DNA of 22,320 nt, taken from NCBI GenBank assembly GCA_900771425.1, contig CAAGNV010000096.1, positions 1 through 22,320 of the forward strand, in the 5' to 3' direction. Of this stretch, positions 13,469-22,320 are shown piece after piece. The notes under the pieces are model-generated. The model saw only the letters and a list, made by a program, of their open reading frames with translations, did no database searches and was not told where the DNA came from. This DNA comes from Bacteroidaceae bacterium (lineage in GTDB: Bacteria > Bacteroidota > Bacteroidia > Bacteroidales > Bacteroidaceae). The stretch's first letter is position 1, and each line of letters starts with the position of its first letter. Made by a program: the position numbers and the translations under genes.

Positions 13469-16400
13469 TTACCAGATTACGACCTTGTAAGTGTATGAGG
13501 CGTTGTTGCAGCGGAGGGTTATGATGTAGATGCCCTCGGCGAGTTCGGTTGTGTATTCGTTGCCTGCGTTGGCTATGTTCGTGACATTCATGCCACCGAC
13601 TGTGACGATGCGGAGGTCGGTCAGTTCGGCTTCTGCCGGAGCCGTGATTGACAAGGTATGGTTATCGGTACGGAGCAACGGAGTCGAAATGGCAGGCTTG
13701 CCGGCACTTGCCAATCTCGACAGCAGATAGTAGCGAACGCCATTGCCTGACTGCTTCAGCGTGATGTCTTCGTCAAGTTCACGGACTTCGCCTGTCTCGG
13801 CATCGGCTATCCACATAGGTCGGCCAAATGAGGCAACGCCGGTTATGTTGATTTCTGTCTCGCCGTCGTTTCTCGTTATGCCGATAGGGATAGTATCAAC
13901 GTCTGCTACTTCGGCGATTGTCATTGCCTGACCCTTGATGACTGAATAAACGGTTACGTCTTCGGCAAGGTTGGAGTCGAACAGTGTCTCTGCCCCTGCA
14001 GTCTTGCGGACAAGTCCGTCAGCAAGCACTACCGCACTTTCGATTCCGTCGGCAGTCGCAGTGGAGATGCGGAGCAAGCCTCCGTCAGCAGGTGCCGCTG
14101 CGTTCTTGCGCATCTTGCTGTTGCCTGTGGTGCTGCTTTCCTCAGGCACATGCATCATCGTTGCATCGAATTTGGCTTTTATTGTTGCGCCCGCAGTTGG
14201 AGTTTCATTCAATGCCAGGAAGAACGACTGGAACGGCTGTATGTACCTTTGCGTAAGAGCATTGTTGGTTGCAGATGTAGTAATCACTGCATCGCCTGTC
14301 ATCACTACGACACGCTGTGAGCCTTCGGTCAGAGTCCACAGTTTCTTCTGGAACTGAGTATTGGTCTCGAAGAACTTCTCAAGGTCGAGTTCGCACATGA
14401 ACGGATTACCTACGAGGTAGTAGGTGCCTATGGTTCCGTTGGTGTTTTCGCCAATCACTTGTTCTACTGGAGATGTGAAGTCCTCGATTCTGTAAGTACG
14501 CTTGCCGTCAACCATGGCAGATTCCAATACATCCTCTGCGGTCTTTTGTCCGAGTTCATTTCCAGGCTTGTAGTAAGTGTATTTTGTGTCAGCCTTAGGG
14601 AAGCGGAACTTCACCTTTGAAGGTTGATTGGCTGTAGGCATTGCACTAACATCTGCCTTGATTGAACTACCCTTACCGGTGTCGTAGTTCACATTTGTCT
14701 CATTATATACATGGCTCCAGTTGAGTGCCGTACCTACTTGAGTCGATGTAGCGTCCTCATGCCACAATGTAGCATCCTTGGCATCCCATGTACGCTGATA
14801 GACGGCAGGCTTGAAGCGGTCGTTCAAGGTTGTTTTATATTCGATGTCTTCAAACAGAGGAGTGTCCTGACGTCCTGTTGCTGTAGGCAAGTAGAAGTCG
14901 CCTGCTACGACATTGGTGATAGGACTGGTGAATGTGTACCAGCGTCCCGGAACTACTTCCACATCAGCCCAAGCCTTGTTGTAGTGCAGATACTGCTGAC
15001 TTATCATCTGGGCTTCGCTGTTGAAGTGAATCTGGTCGCAAGTGTGGTCATACCATGCCCGGCAAGCTACGTTTCCGTCGGTGAGGTCAACTGACGACAT
15101 GTCCATGTTGATTTTGTCAGTAGGGGCGTTGATTGCTGTCGTATAGCCAACGACTGGTTCATCGTCGGTCTTCACCATGTTCTTGATGAAGTATGATGTT
15201 CCGTTGCCACCTGCAAATGTCACAGCACTCTTGTTGGCAGTTTCCCTCAGTCCATAAAGTATAAGTGGGTTTGTTGGCTCGGCTGGAATGATGACCTTGG
15301 TGAAGTCGGCAGGCACAAAGCTTGCGGTGTTGTTGTTTGTGCCGCCATCGGTGATGAAGTCATTGCTGATGCTCGTCGGGTTAAGCAATTCTGCCTTTGT
15401 CACACGGCGCCAGTTGCCGTCGTTGTTCCAGTTGCCGTTTTTTGCACCTGTCCACATCTGGTATTCAGGTACGACCTTGATGGTACAGAGCACATCGCCC
15501 GGACATACGTCCTGATCCTTCGTGACGGTTGATGTGTATTTCTCTTGATAACTGAACCTGATGGTGTACCAGTAGCCTTCACGGAACTTAATGTTATTGA
15601 AGAATGCCAAGTGACACTTGTTACCTGGGTTTGTTGCAGTTGGGTCGGTCTTGTCCCATACATCAGCCTTGATGGCCGACACCTTTCCGATGTAAAGAAC
15701 CTTATCTTCTCCAAAACCTGTTGTACCAGAGAATGTGTTCACCAGTTTAGCACCGAAAGCAGAATAGCTGGTTTTTACAGCTGGGTCGTTCGTGTCAACC
15801 AGATATATCAGTTCATCGTTGCTCTTTTCGATAAGTGCTGTCACTCCTGTAGTTTCTATGTGAACATCACGGAGAGGCATGATCAGATACTTTGACGGAG
15901 TGACTTTTGTTATATCAGATGTAGGATCTATCGTGCAGCACTTCTTCAGCTGAGTCAGACCGATACGCAATGGCACATCATCCATCGTGTACTGAATGAC
16001 ACCTGAGTCGTCACCATTCTTCATGCTTGGTTCGCGTGTAGATATTGGTATCTCGATGTCGAACGGCTCCAGGCAGAACAGAATGTCAGGATTATGATAT
16101 GGATCGACTGGAATGATAGTCAACGCTATCGATGTACCGTTAGGGTCTTCGTTGAACTGGTCGTATGTCGATGGGAACTCAAAGGTCTTGTAGAGTGATA
16201 GTTTCTTTTCATCGATGAAATGCAACAGACATGCCTTCATTCCTGCAGTGAAGCTGCCAGTTGGGCTGAGACTTCTCAGTGCTGTTTCGTCATCGGTATA
16301 ATGACCTGACAAGTCACGGAATGCTGCAAGTGACTCCTCCAGACCAACATCATCATATTTGGCGGCTTCGAATGCTGCTTTATTGCCGACGAACCAGTCG

Positions 16401-19400
16401 AAGCGGTCGTAAGTGTAACCAGTGGCTGGCGAGCCACTTGATGTTACACCCGTCATATCGACTGAAATCTTAGGTCGCTGGTTCGAACAGATATTCAGTC
16501 CGTGTCGTGACGCAGTTGGCTGACCATCGATTTTTATGACATTACCGACTGTTACAGTAAACTCTCTGGCATTTGAGCATGGGTCAAGTGGACTTGCATA
16601 AAGTTGTTGAACTTCATATTCATAGCCACCTACGACAATCCAATAAGGAGTATTGGACTTTAATCCGTCTGATTTGATGTAATCAGGGAAGTAAAGCATT
16701 CGCCTACCTGATGATGCATCACGCGTGGTGTTCTGTTTCTTTTGTTCATCAGTGGCGGTGGTTCTCAGCATGTTTTGATCATAGTAAGAATAGAATTTCA
16801 ACTTACCATATTCGTCATTATCGCCTGTTGCTCCATAAATTCCCTTAACTACTGAGGCATTGAAAGCACCCGTTTTGCTGTGTTCCTTATTAAACTCAGC
16901 CATGTACTTTTCTTTGTCGATGATTGTGTAGTAGAGATCTGTTGGCTTGGATACATTTTCGAAATGTTCGCTAAATCCAACGACTTGGGTATAAGCCTTT
17001 AACAACAAGTCAAAGTCGGTTGCCAACTCAATGTTAGAGGATGCTTCACCATTGCATATAGGTTTTGTCTGTGTTGCCTTGATGTTTGGTTTGCAGATAA
17101 ATGCGCGTAAGTCATCTATGGCATAGTCGGCACCGTCCGAACTGGTACAGTTGTTCTCAAGTGTAATCTCATAAGATTCAAGATTCCAAGCCTCGATATC
17201 AGATGGTGGATCGAAATAATAATATACATGCATCCACTTGCCTCGATAGTCAGGGCTGGTAGTAGGAATTGAACCACCACCAATAGGGTCTTTATTTACA
17301 AAACCGTTAGTTGTGTTACATCCACCAGGTATATAGCCTGTTACATATCGGCTTATGACTTCAGGTTGTTTTGTTGCAGCACTTATGCCTCTAAATGTGA
17401 AGACAAGGTTTGCAGTTTCACTGTTCTCGTTGAATTCGTTGATCCATGCCGACACATAAATTCGAGAGTTTGTACACATGTCATTTCCAAGATTAATCTT
17501 TGCCATGTGACCAGGGTCGCTGGCTGCATTGACATAGAGGAAATTACCTTTCTTGCTTCCTTTAGTGTCAGCATAGAGTCGGTCATAGATTGTATATCCG
17601 CTTCTTGTGTATGGTACTCGGTCTGCAGCACTGCTGTTGGCTACAACATACATATCGTAGTCTAATTTGTTCTCATAGCCGAAACCGTACGCAGACTCGT
17701 CCCAAGCCAATGGGAATTTATAGTAACCTACATTGTCACCATTGCTCATGAATTGTTTTTCAGAATCAGTCAAGTCGAAGTTGACCACATCGAACGGTTC
17801 ACCATACTCTTCAACCATATTCTCCGGACGCTGGTATTTATATGCGAAATCGTTGGCATTGAGTTGTTCCTCAACAACCATGTTGGCATCTTTGTTTGGC
17901 ATCACTGTGAGGTTGTAAGACTGAAGGACCATTGCTCCTTTGTCTGACCCATAATCACTTTGTACCTTGAGATCCTCTGCCACATAGCTGCCATTTTTTT
18001 GAACAATATCTACAGCACATATTCGTATGCGATATTTGCCGACGGTCGGCTTCTTCCAATAGATTGAACGGTCGTATCCATTTATACATTTATACGTATA
18101 AACCAGATTGTCCTCCATGTCATTGCAAATGGTTTCCTCATCCGCTCTGATTGTTCTATCGCTTAGACGGTTATATTTGTACAGTTGGTCGCCATAGAAA
18201 GTACCGCTTGAGTCATATGCTCCCAGTATAGTCGTACTTCCTATTACATCATCATACAGTTCTGTTCCATTGTCTTGCTTTCCTGTCAATTTTCTTATCT
18301 CAACTCTGTAATGATAGACAGGTATGTATTCGAATGCAGACTGGCCACCTTCCTCTGACCTTTTTTTATAGTAGAAACCGGTAGGCTTTTGTGCACTGGT
18401 GCCCGCTCCACGATATTCAAAATTGTCAAGGCGGTACTGGAATGGCGTACCTTCCGGACATAACAATTCGATTGGTTTTTCTTTAGTAATACCTCCCGTG
18501 GTAGCGCTAAAATTATCATCCGCCATTTTCTGTGCACTATGTATCACGAATATATGACGGTATGCAAGGGTTGGTTCATTGAGGTCGCCTGAAACGGTTT
18601 GGCCGTTACCGGTTTTCTCACATGCCACATCCATGGCTATGACATCAAAAATGCCCTGAGCGTCATAGTTCAGAGGTGCAGAGTATATTGCACGCGAACC
18701 GCCTCGTACTTGGCTGTTTACACGCAGACCTCCAAAATGTCCTGAGGCATTGCCCGAACCATCTTTATAGATTACGACATTGTTGTTCCCGTCATTTAGG
18801 TCATTAGGGAATGACAAACGGCCATTGGCCTTGTCTGTCTTGTAATCATACCAGCGGTGATATGTATCGAAATATTTATTGTCCCAATCGTCGCCATTGT
18901 GATGAGCTGTGTGGAAGTCGCTGTACGGCATTAGTTCGCATTGGTCTCCTGGCATTACATATACATCATGCACATATTCGTGAGTTCTCTGCATTTTTAC
19001 TCCACTTGCGAGTCGTGGGTCGTCAGCACTGGTCTTCCATTCTTTATTGTCGCCTGATGGGAAGTCCGATGGGCGCGGGTTAGTGTCATAAACCCTACCG
19101 TGAGAATGGATAAACTTGTTATTTGTTGTAGGACTTACCGTAATTAGCGGATTGTCATCTGGTAATGTTGTTGGGGCGGCATCTGGGGATATACATGGTT
19201 CTGTATATACACCTGCGCCGGCAGAAACTGCTGTCACAGTGAAGTCCTTAAATGCAAGGAAATTATAATTGCTACCACGCGACCAAATTGTAAACTTCAA
19301 TATTCCGTCATTTCCAACTGTTGCATTAATTGACACTTTTCCAACACGAAAACCAGATTTCACATTACTATTGTAATAATATGTTTTAGATGCATTGTCC

Positions 19401-20497
19401 GGAATATCTTCTAATTTAATAGCCCGACCTTCGTCTTTTGCAGTATTGTATTCAGTCAGATTTGAACTACTGTAGTTATAATCATTACCAGTATAAAAAT
19501 GACAATCCTCTGGGGTATAAGCATGTCCTATAGCCCATGCTGCAACTAATAATTCGACCTTATAAGTTCCTGGATTTAAATTGGAGACAGTTCGTGTAAA
19601 TTTTCCATTAGGAATGTACTTGTAATTGGATCCATCCCATTCTGTAAGAAGAATATATGGATGCTTAAAACTACTTCCGTCAACTTTAAATGAAGATGAT
19701 GTAGGCAATTCTGGTAGTACGCTATTTACATATTCTGGTGTCACTGCATAGCCCGAAGGGAATACCCACTTATCAATATCAGTTTCATTCGTAGGAAGAG
19801 AGCCTGCAAGCGCATTTTTTTCCAGATAAGCTTCAACATCAGAAATAAGAAGTTTATGGAAATTAACACCGGACTTTGGCCAGATACGAATATGTGCGTC
19901 TGTATCCGTATTGTATTTTAGTGATTTCATTTTGAAGGTGCCGGTAACAATGTAGTAGTAATATGTCTTGCCACCTTCTGATTTTGTGTATGACTTTTTA
20001 GTATCATTTGTTGCAAGGGATTCTATTGCCTTAAAATTGTGGTCAACATGAGTTCCGTCGGCATTGGCATAGCAGATGTCGATGTAGCAGTTTGAAGGGT
20101 ATATGCCATCATTAGTTTCACTCTTGCGTACAGCAGTATATTTAAACGATACGATAAAGGAAGCACCACTACCATAATCAGTGTCACTCTTTGGTGTCTG
20201 TATCTTTCGATAAACCAAGCTACCAGATGCAGCAGGCAGCACTCCGTCATTACTTGCCTTTATCTCAACATGTGTTCCTTGTACCTTCGAGACTGCCGCC
20301 AATTCCGAATCCAAAGATGTTTTCTGAGAAACCGTAATTCCGAAATTCTTTTCATACATCCATTTACTTGCTTGCGTTTCCGGACCAAAATACCATACGG
20401 CATACGACTTGCTTGTAAATGCTAACAGACAGAAAATAATCAGCAACGTGTAGTTGGTCTTGTGTGTCTTTGTTTTGTTCTGTTCAACAATTCTCAT
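13469..20497 (-). CDS. Giant secreted protein (2342 aa) with T9SS-like C-terminus
   Basis: The N-terminus is an extended signal peptide: basic residues (MRIVEQNKTKTHKTN), a hydrophobic YTLLIIFCLLAF core and cleavage after KSYA near residue 33. The body is beta-rich, full of Asp, Thr, Tyr and Gly, with several carbohydrate-binding-like jelly-roll stretches (for example around 250-420, KWVFPSGY...NLNPGTYKVELLVAAW). A GNWNNDGNW motif lies near residues 1682-1696. I recognise no catalytic motif. The last 75 residues (LRIVTVGGMNVTNI...ELAEGIYIITLRCNNASYTYKVVIW) match the usual shape of a type-A T9SS sorting domain, so export across the outer membrane and attachment to or release from the surface are likely. 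Function is unknown; large adhesin or polymer-binding protein is a guess. The 5' part (about 18000-20497) is visibly more AT-rich than the 3' part. A possible promoter lies about 340 nt upstream. Confidence 0.85.
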   Translation of the reverse strand: MRIVEQNKTKTHKTNYTLLIIFCLLAFTSKSYAVWYFGPETQASKWMYEKNFGITVSQKTSLDSELAAVSKVQGTHVEIKASNDGVLPAASGSLVYRKIQTPKSDTDYGSGASFIVSFKYTAVRKSETNDGIYPSNCYIDICYANADGTHVDHNFKAIESLATNDTKKSYTKSEGGKTYYYYIVTGTFKMKSLKYNTDTDAHIRIWPKSGVNFHKLLISDVEAYLEKNALAGSLPTNETDIDKWVFPSGYAVTPEYVNSVLPELPTSSSFKVDGSSFKHPYILLTEWDGSNYKYIPNGKFTRTVSNLNPGTYKVELLVAAWAIGHAYTPEDCHFYTGNDYNYSSSNLTEYNTAKDEGRAIKLEDIPDNASKTYYYNSNVKSGFRVGKVSINATVGNDGILKFTIWSRGSNYNFLAFKDFTVTAVSAGAGVYTEPCISPDAAPTTLPDDNPLITVSPTTNNKFIHSHGRVYDTNPRPSDFPSGDNKEWKTSADDPRLASGVKMQRTHEYVHDVYVMPGDQCELMPYSDFHTAHHNGDDWDNKYFDTYHRWYDYKTDKANGRLSFPNDLNDGNNNVVIYKDGSGNASGHFGGLRVNSQVRGGSRAIYSAPLNYDAQGIFDVIAMDVACEKTGNGQTVSGDLNEPTLAYRHIFVIHSAQKMADDNFSATTGGITKEKPIELLCPEGTPFQYRLDNFEYRGAGTSAQKPTGFYYKKRSEEGGQSAFEYIPVYHYRVEIRKLTGKQDNGTELYDDVIGSTTILGAYDSSGTFYGDQLYKYNRLSDRTIRADEETICNDMEDNLVYTYKCINGYDRSIYWKKPTVGKYRIRICAVDIVQKNGSYVAEDLKVQSDYGSDKGAMVLQSYNLTVMPNKDANMVVEEQLNANDFAYKYQRPENMVEEYGEPFDVVNFDLTDSEKQFMSNGDNVGYYKFPLAWDESAYGFGYENKLDYDMYVVANSSAADRVPYTRSGYTIYDRLYADTKGSKKGNFLYVNAASDPGHMAKINLGNDMCTNSRIYVSAWINEFNENSETANLVFTFRGISAATKQPEVISRYVTGYIPGGCNTTNGFVNKDPIGGGSIPTTSPDYRGKWMHVYYYFDPPSDIEAWNLESYEITLENNCTSSDGADYAIDDLRAFICKPNIKATQTKPICNGEASSNIELATDFDLLLKAYTQVVGFSEHFENVSKPTDLYYTIIDKEKYMAEFNKEHSKTGAFNASVVKGIYGATGDNDEYGKLKFYSYYDQNMLRTTATDEQKKQNTTRDASSGRRMLYFPDYIKSDGLKSNTPYWIVVGGYEYEVQQLYASPLDPCSNAREFTVTVGNVIKIDGQPTASRHGLNICSNQRPKISVDMTGVTSSGSPATGYTYDRFDWFVGNKAAFEAAKYDDVGLEESLAAFRDLSGHYTDDETALRSLSPTGSFTAGMKACLLHFIDEKKLSLYKTFEFPSTYDQFNEDPNGTSIALTIIPVDPYHNPDILFCLEPFDIEIPISTREPSMKNGDDSGVIQYTMDDVPLRIGLTQLKKCCTIDPTSDITKVTPSKYLIMPLRDVHIETTGVTALIEKSNDELIYLVDTNDPAVKTSYSAFGAKLVNTFSGTTGFGEDKVLYIGKVSAIKADVWDKTDPTATNPGNKCHLAFFNNIKFREGYWYTIRFSYQEKYTSTVTKDQDVCPGDVLCTIKVVPEYQMWTGAKNGNWNNDGNWRRVTKAELLNPTSISNDFITDGGTNNNTASFVPADFTKVIIPAEPTNPLILYGLRETANKSAVTFAGGNGTSYFIKNMVKTDDEPVVGYTTAINAPTDKINMDMSSVDLTDGNVACRAWYDHTCDQIHFNSEAQMISQQYLHYNKAWADVEVVPGRWYTFTSPITNVVAGDFYLPTATGRQDTPLFEDIEYKTTLNDRFKPAVYQRTWDAKDATLWHEDATSTQVGTALNWSHVYNETNVNYDTGKGSSIKADVSAMPTANQPSKVKFRFPKADTKYTYYKPGNELGQKTAEDVLESAMVDGKRTYRIEDFTSPVEQVIGENTNGTIGTYYLVGNPFMCELDLEKFFETNTQFQKKLWTLTEGSQRVVVMTGDAVITTSATNNALTQRYIQPFQSFFLALNETPTAGATIKAKFDATMMHVPEESSTTGNSKMRKNAAAPADGGLLRISTATADGIESAVVLADGLVRKTAGAETLFDSNLAEDVTVYSVIKGQAMTIAEVADVDTIPIGITRNDGETEINITGVASFGRPMWIADAETGEVRELDEDITLKQSGNGVRYYLLSRLASAGKPAISTPLLRTDNHTLSITAPAEAELTDLRIVTVGGMNVTNIANAGNEYTTELAEGIYIITLRCNNASYTYKVVIW

Positions 20498-20839
20498 ATA
20501 ATCGTTTCTTTTTAGTTATTCGTTAATTTATTATTGTGGTGAGTGGGATTCCGTGCAATGTCTCATATCAACTCTATGAAAATTCATCTGGTTATTGCAC
20601 AGAATATTGGTGTTAGATTAGCCTTCATTACGAACCAGGGCTGGTTGTGTGACGGCTTGGGGGCTGGTTCTCGATGGTAGAGAGTATATGCGTGTGGTTT
20701 GAAATGTGTTAAACGTTAATAGATTTATAGGGTTGACTATATTATTTTTTACTCTGGATAATTAACCGGTTTTTGTTTTGCTTCAATTGTGCTACCTCGT
20801 ATTAGGTTGCTTATGGTTGTCAATCTATGAAATAGCGTG

Positions 20840-20847
20840 CAAAGGTA
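20840..20847 (-). promoter_or_regulatory. -7 box (TACCTTTG) upstream of the giant gene
   Basis: CAAAGGTA on the plus strand reads TACCTTTG on the minus strand. It lies 44 nt from the IS target duplication, so the IS boundary falls just beyond the expected -33 position. There is no clear -33 TTG. Confidence 0.5.
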
Positions 20848-20891
20848 CGAATATTTTTTTGTATGAAACGCACATTTGCCGATTTTTTGTG

Positions 20892-20898
20892 CATTTAT
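20892..20898. repeat. Target-site duplication CATTTAT (left copy)
   Basis: CATTTAT directly before the left inverted repeat is identical to 21945-21951 directly after the right one. An undamaged 7-bp duplication points to a fairly recent insertion. Confidence 0.85.
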
Positions 20899-21944
20899 AC
20901 GCGAGTTCGGGATAAGAAAGTTGTCTAAAAATTTGGTAATCTCGCTATTATTTCGTAACTTTACAGTGTAAAAATCAAATAGTTAAAACCAATAACAGCG
21001 ATGATTACCAAGGACAAAGTTACGGAAATTTTCTGTATTATCGACGAATTTTGCAAGAATTTAGACACTGAAGTACAAAAAAATCTCAAATTGCCATCTT
21101 CTGGAGCCGATGGGAAGCACTTCCGCAACAGGAAGGGCAGGATGTCTGAGAGCGAAATAATGACAGTCATGGTGTGCTATCATTTTGGCACATACCGCAA
21201 TTTCAAGGAATACTATACGAACTGTGTGCTGGGCATTCTCAGGCGTGAATTCCCAGATGCCGTGTCATACAACCGGTTCGTGGAACTCATGCCGAGGGAG
21301 TTCCTCCTGATGATGCTCTTCATGAAACTTACTGCGTTCGGAGAGTGCACCGGAATTACCTTCGTGGACAGCACGATGATACCTGTATGCCATAATGTCC
21401 GCCGTTATTTCAACAAGGTATTCGACGGTCTTGCAAAGGACGGCAAGGGCACAATGGGATGGTGCCACGGCTTCAAGCTGCACTTCGTGTGCAATGACTC
21501 CGGGGAGATTATAACATTCTGTCTTACAAGTGCAAATGTCGATGACAGGGACGAACGCGTGTGGACGGTTTTCGCTAAGGAACTGTACGGAAAGGTGTTT
21601 GCTGACAGGGGATATATCAAGCAGGGACTTTTCGACATGCTCTTCGAACAGGGCATACAGCTCGTGCATGGGCTCAAGGCAAACATGAAGAATAAGCTCA
21701 TGCCTATGTCTGACAAGATTATACTGAGAAGGAGGTATATCATCGAGTGCATAAATGAGCTTCTGAAAACAAAAGGAAACCTTGTACATTCACGCCACAG
21801 ATCGGTGCATAATTTCATCATGAACCTGTGTTCGGCACTGGCTGCATACTGTTTCTATGACAACAAGCCTGACGCCCTGCCTGTACATGTAGAAGACGAA
21901 CTGCAACTGTCATTATTTTGAGGTTGCTTATCCCGAACTCGCGT
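20899..21944 (+). mobile_element. Complete IS982-family insertion sequence, 1046 bp
   Basis: The element is bounded by perfect 18-bp terminal inverted repeats: ACGCGAGTTCGGGATAAG at 20899-20916 and its reverse complement at 21927-21944. A 7-bp target duplication (CATTTAT) flanks it on both sides. It holds one transposase gene ending 6 bp before the right repeat. Size and layout fit IS982-type elements. All parts look intact, so it may still be mobile. Confidence 0.93.
21001..21921 (+). CDS. IS982-family DDE transposase
   Basis: A 306-aa transposase that cuts and joins the element's ends. The N-terminal part (about 1-110) is the DNA-binding region, with RMSESEIMTVMVCYHFGTYR, a family-typical segment. 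The DDE core follows: FVDSTMIPVCH (first Asp), KLHFVCNDSGEIITFCLTSANVDD, FADRGYIKQGL (second Asp) and a C-terminal RRRYIIECINELLK with the likely Glu. Length (about 300 aa) is normal and there are no stops or frameshifts. The start at 21001 lies 102 bp inside the left end. Members of this family are common in Porphyromonas and Prevotella. Confidence 0.93.
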   Translation: MITKDKVTEIFCIIDEFCKNLDTEVQKNLKLPSSGADGKHFRNRKGRMSESEIMTVMVCYHFGTYRNFKEYYTNCVLGILRREFPDAVSYNRFVELMPREFLLMMLFMKLTAFGECTGITFVDSTMIPVCHNVRRYFNKVFDGLAKDGKGTMGWCHGFKLHFVCNDSGEIITFCLTSANVDDRDERVWTVFAKELYGKVFADRGYIKQGLFDMLFEQGIQLVHGLKANMKNKLMPMSDKIILRRRYIIECINELLKTKGNLVHSRHRSVHNFIMNLCSALAAYCFYDNKPDALPVHVEDELQLSLF

Positions 21945-21951
21945 CATTTAT
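21945..21951. repeat. Target-site duplication CATTTAT (right copy)
   Basis: Identical to 20892-20898 and directly adjoining the right terminal repeat. Confidence 0.85.
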
Positions 21952-22110
21952 ATATAAATTAATGTGTAAAAGGCTTAATATTGTCGTTTTTCACCGACAT
22001 TTTGTACTATCAACGATGTATGGATGAAACGAAAACAATGTGCATTGACTAATTATTTTCGCTATTTCTTGCTCCGTTGCTCTACGCAAGCGACAAGTCG
22101 ATTACGCGTG

Positions 22111-22142
22111 TTCCGTGGTTCGTCTTTGTTTTAACCACGGAA
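22111..22142. repeat. Perfect 10-bp hairpin TTCCGTGGTT/AACCACGGAA
   Basis: The arms at 22111-22120 and 22133-22142 are exact reverse complements around a 12-nt loop. No T-run follows, so it is not an ordinary terminator in the plus direction. Confidence 0.7.
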
Positions 22143-22167
22143 ATGACGGAAGAAACGAAATATTGAG

Positions 22168-22207
22168 TTTAGTGTTCAAAAAGAGAAAAAGAGAGACGAA
22201 CACTAAA
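22168..22207. repeat. Perfect 10-bp hairpin TTTAGTGTTC/GAACACTAAA
   Basis: The arms at 22168-22177 and 22198-22207 are exact reverse complements around a 20-nt purine-only or nearly purine-only loop. Confidence 0.7.
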
Positions 22208-22247
22208 GACACGAATGATACGAAAGCCATGCGGACTATGACACGAA

Positions 22248-22264
22248 TGTCCCTTGACGGGACA
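22248..22264. repeat. 6-bp hairpin TGTCCC/GGGACA
   Basis: The arms at 22248-22253 and 22259-22264 pair around a 5-nt TTGAC loop; this is the third hairpin in a row in this region. Confidence 0.55.
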
Positions 22265-22320
22265 CAAAGCGAAATAACACGAAAATCATAGCTAATGAGT
22301 TATGCATTGCTAATTATGAA

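Larger units (their letters stand above)
20498..20898. other. Long leader/upstream region of the giant gene
   Basis: There is no gene. The only promoter-like element on the minus strand is TACCTTTG at 20840-20847, which would give a leader of about 335 nt. A 7-bp dyad, GAACCAG (20632-20638) with CTGGTTC (20664-20670), could fold in that leader. I recognise no known riboswitch. Confidence 0.5.
21945..22320. other. Gene-free, hairpin-rich region at window end
   Basis: There is no ORF with family features on either strand. It contains three consecutive hairpins (22111-22142, 22168-22207, 22248-22264) and seven copies of ACGAA (22029, 22155, 22196, 22211, 22220, 22243, 22279). Before the IS arrived, this was the DNA directly upstream of the giant gene's promoter. 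Confidence 0.55.

Noticed and set aside
13383..13490. 35-aa ORF with a -7 box
   Set aside because: Too short and unrecognised, and it overlaps the end of the giant gene; kept only as a possible remnant.
13971..15094. Plus-strand ORFs opposite the giant gene
   Set aside because: Antisense shadows without family motifs; the minus-strand frame is continuous for 2342 codons with signal peptide and C-terminal domain.

Overview
The window looks like Bacteroidales chromosome, most likely Prevotella or a close relative. Evidence: several TAnnTTTG boxes of the Bacteroidetes -7 type lie just ahead of genes; surface proteins carry Listeria-Bacteroides (InlB-type) repeats and C-termini resembling type IX secretion sorting domains; there is an IS982-family transposase of the kind common in Porphyromonas and Prevotella; and intergenic DNA is full of short direct repeats. 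No species call is possible from sequence reading alone.

Layout. (1) 1-119: the 5' end of an IS3-type element on the minus strand, running off the window. (2) 156-2668: a 776-aa secreted InlB-repeat protein followed at once by a 53-aa peptide gene with an unusually strong Shine-Dalgarno sequence, then a 13-bp hairpin terminator. (3) 2669-3076: gene-free DNA between convergent genes, with a 22-nt-period repeat array inside a 21-bp inverted repeat. (4) 3077-5389, minus strand: a succinate:acetate CoA-transferase/acetyl-CoA hydrolase gene followed by exodeoxyribonuclease III. (5) 5666-13158, plus strand: a surface-glycan cluster. (6) 13159-13468: a terminator hairpin and two copies of an 11-nt repeat. 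(7) 13469-20497, minus strand: a 2342-aa secreted protein with a T9SS-like C-terminus. (8) 20899-21944: a complete IS982-type element with 18-bp terminal inverted repeats and a perfect 7-bp target duplication. (9) 21945-22320: gene-free, hairpin-rich DNA.

How the genes may work together. The glycan cluster has a Wzx-like flippase, a LicD-type phosphotransferase, an O-acyltransferase, two glycosyltransferases, a TagD-like cytidylyltransferase and an asparagine-synthase-like amidotransferase lacking its glutaminase half. The most economical reading is a surface glycan carrying a phosphodiester-linked group (the CDP-activated donor made by the cytidylyltransferase and transferred by LicD), plus acyl and possibly amide groups. 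No polymerase, initiating transferase or nucleotide-sugar synthesis gene is present, so the pathway must be completed elsewhere.

Both large surface-protein genes are AT-rich towards their 5' ends and both have an IS element at or near the upstream region. The strongest candidates for something undescribed are the InlB-protein/53-aa-peptide pair, the 22-nt repeat foldback, and the CDP-donor/LicD/amidotransferase combination.
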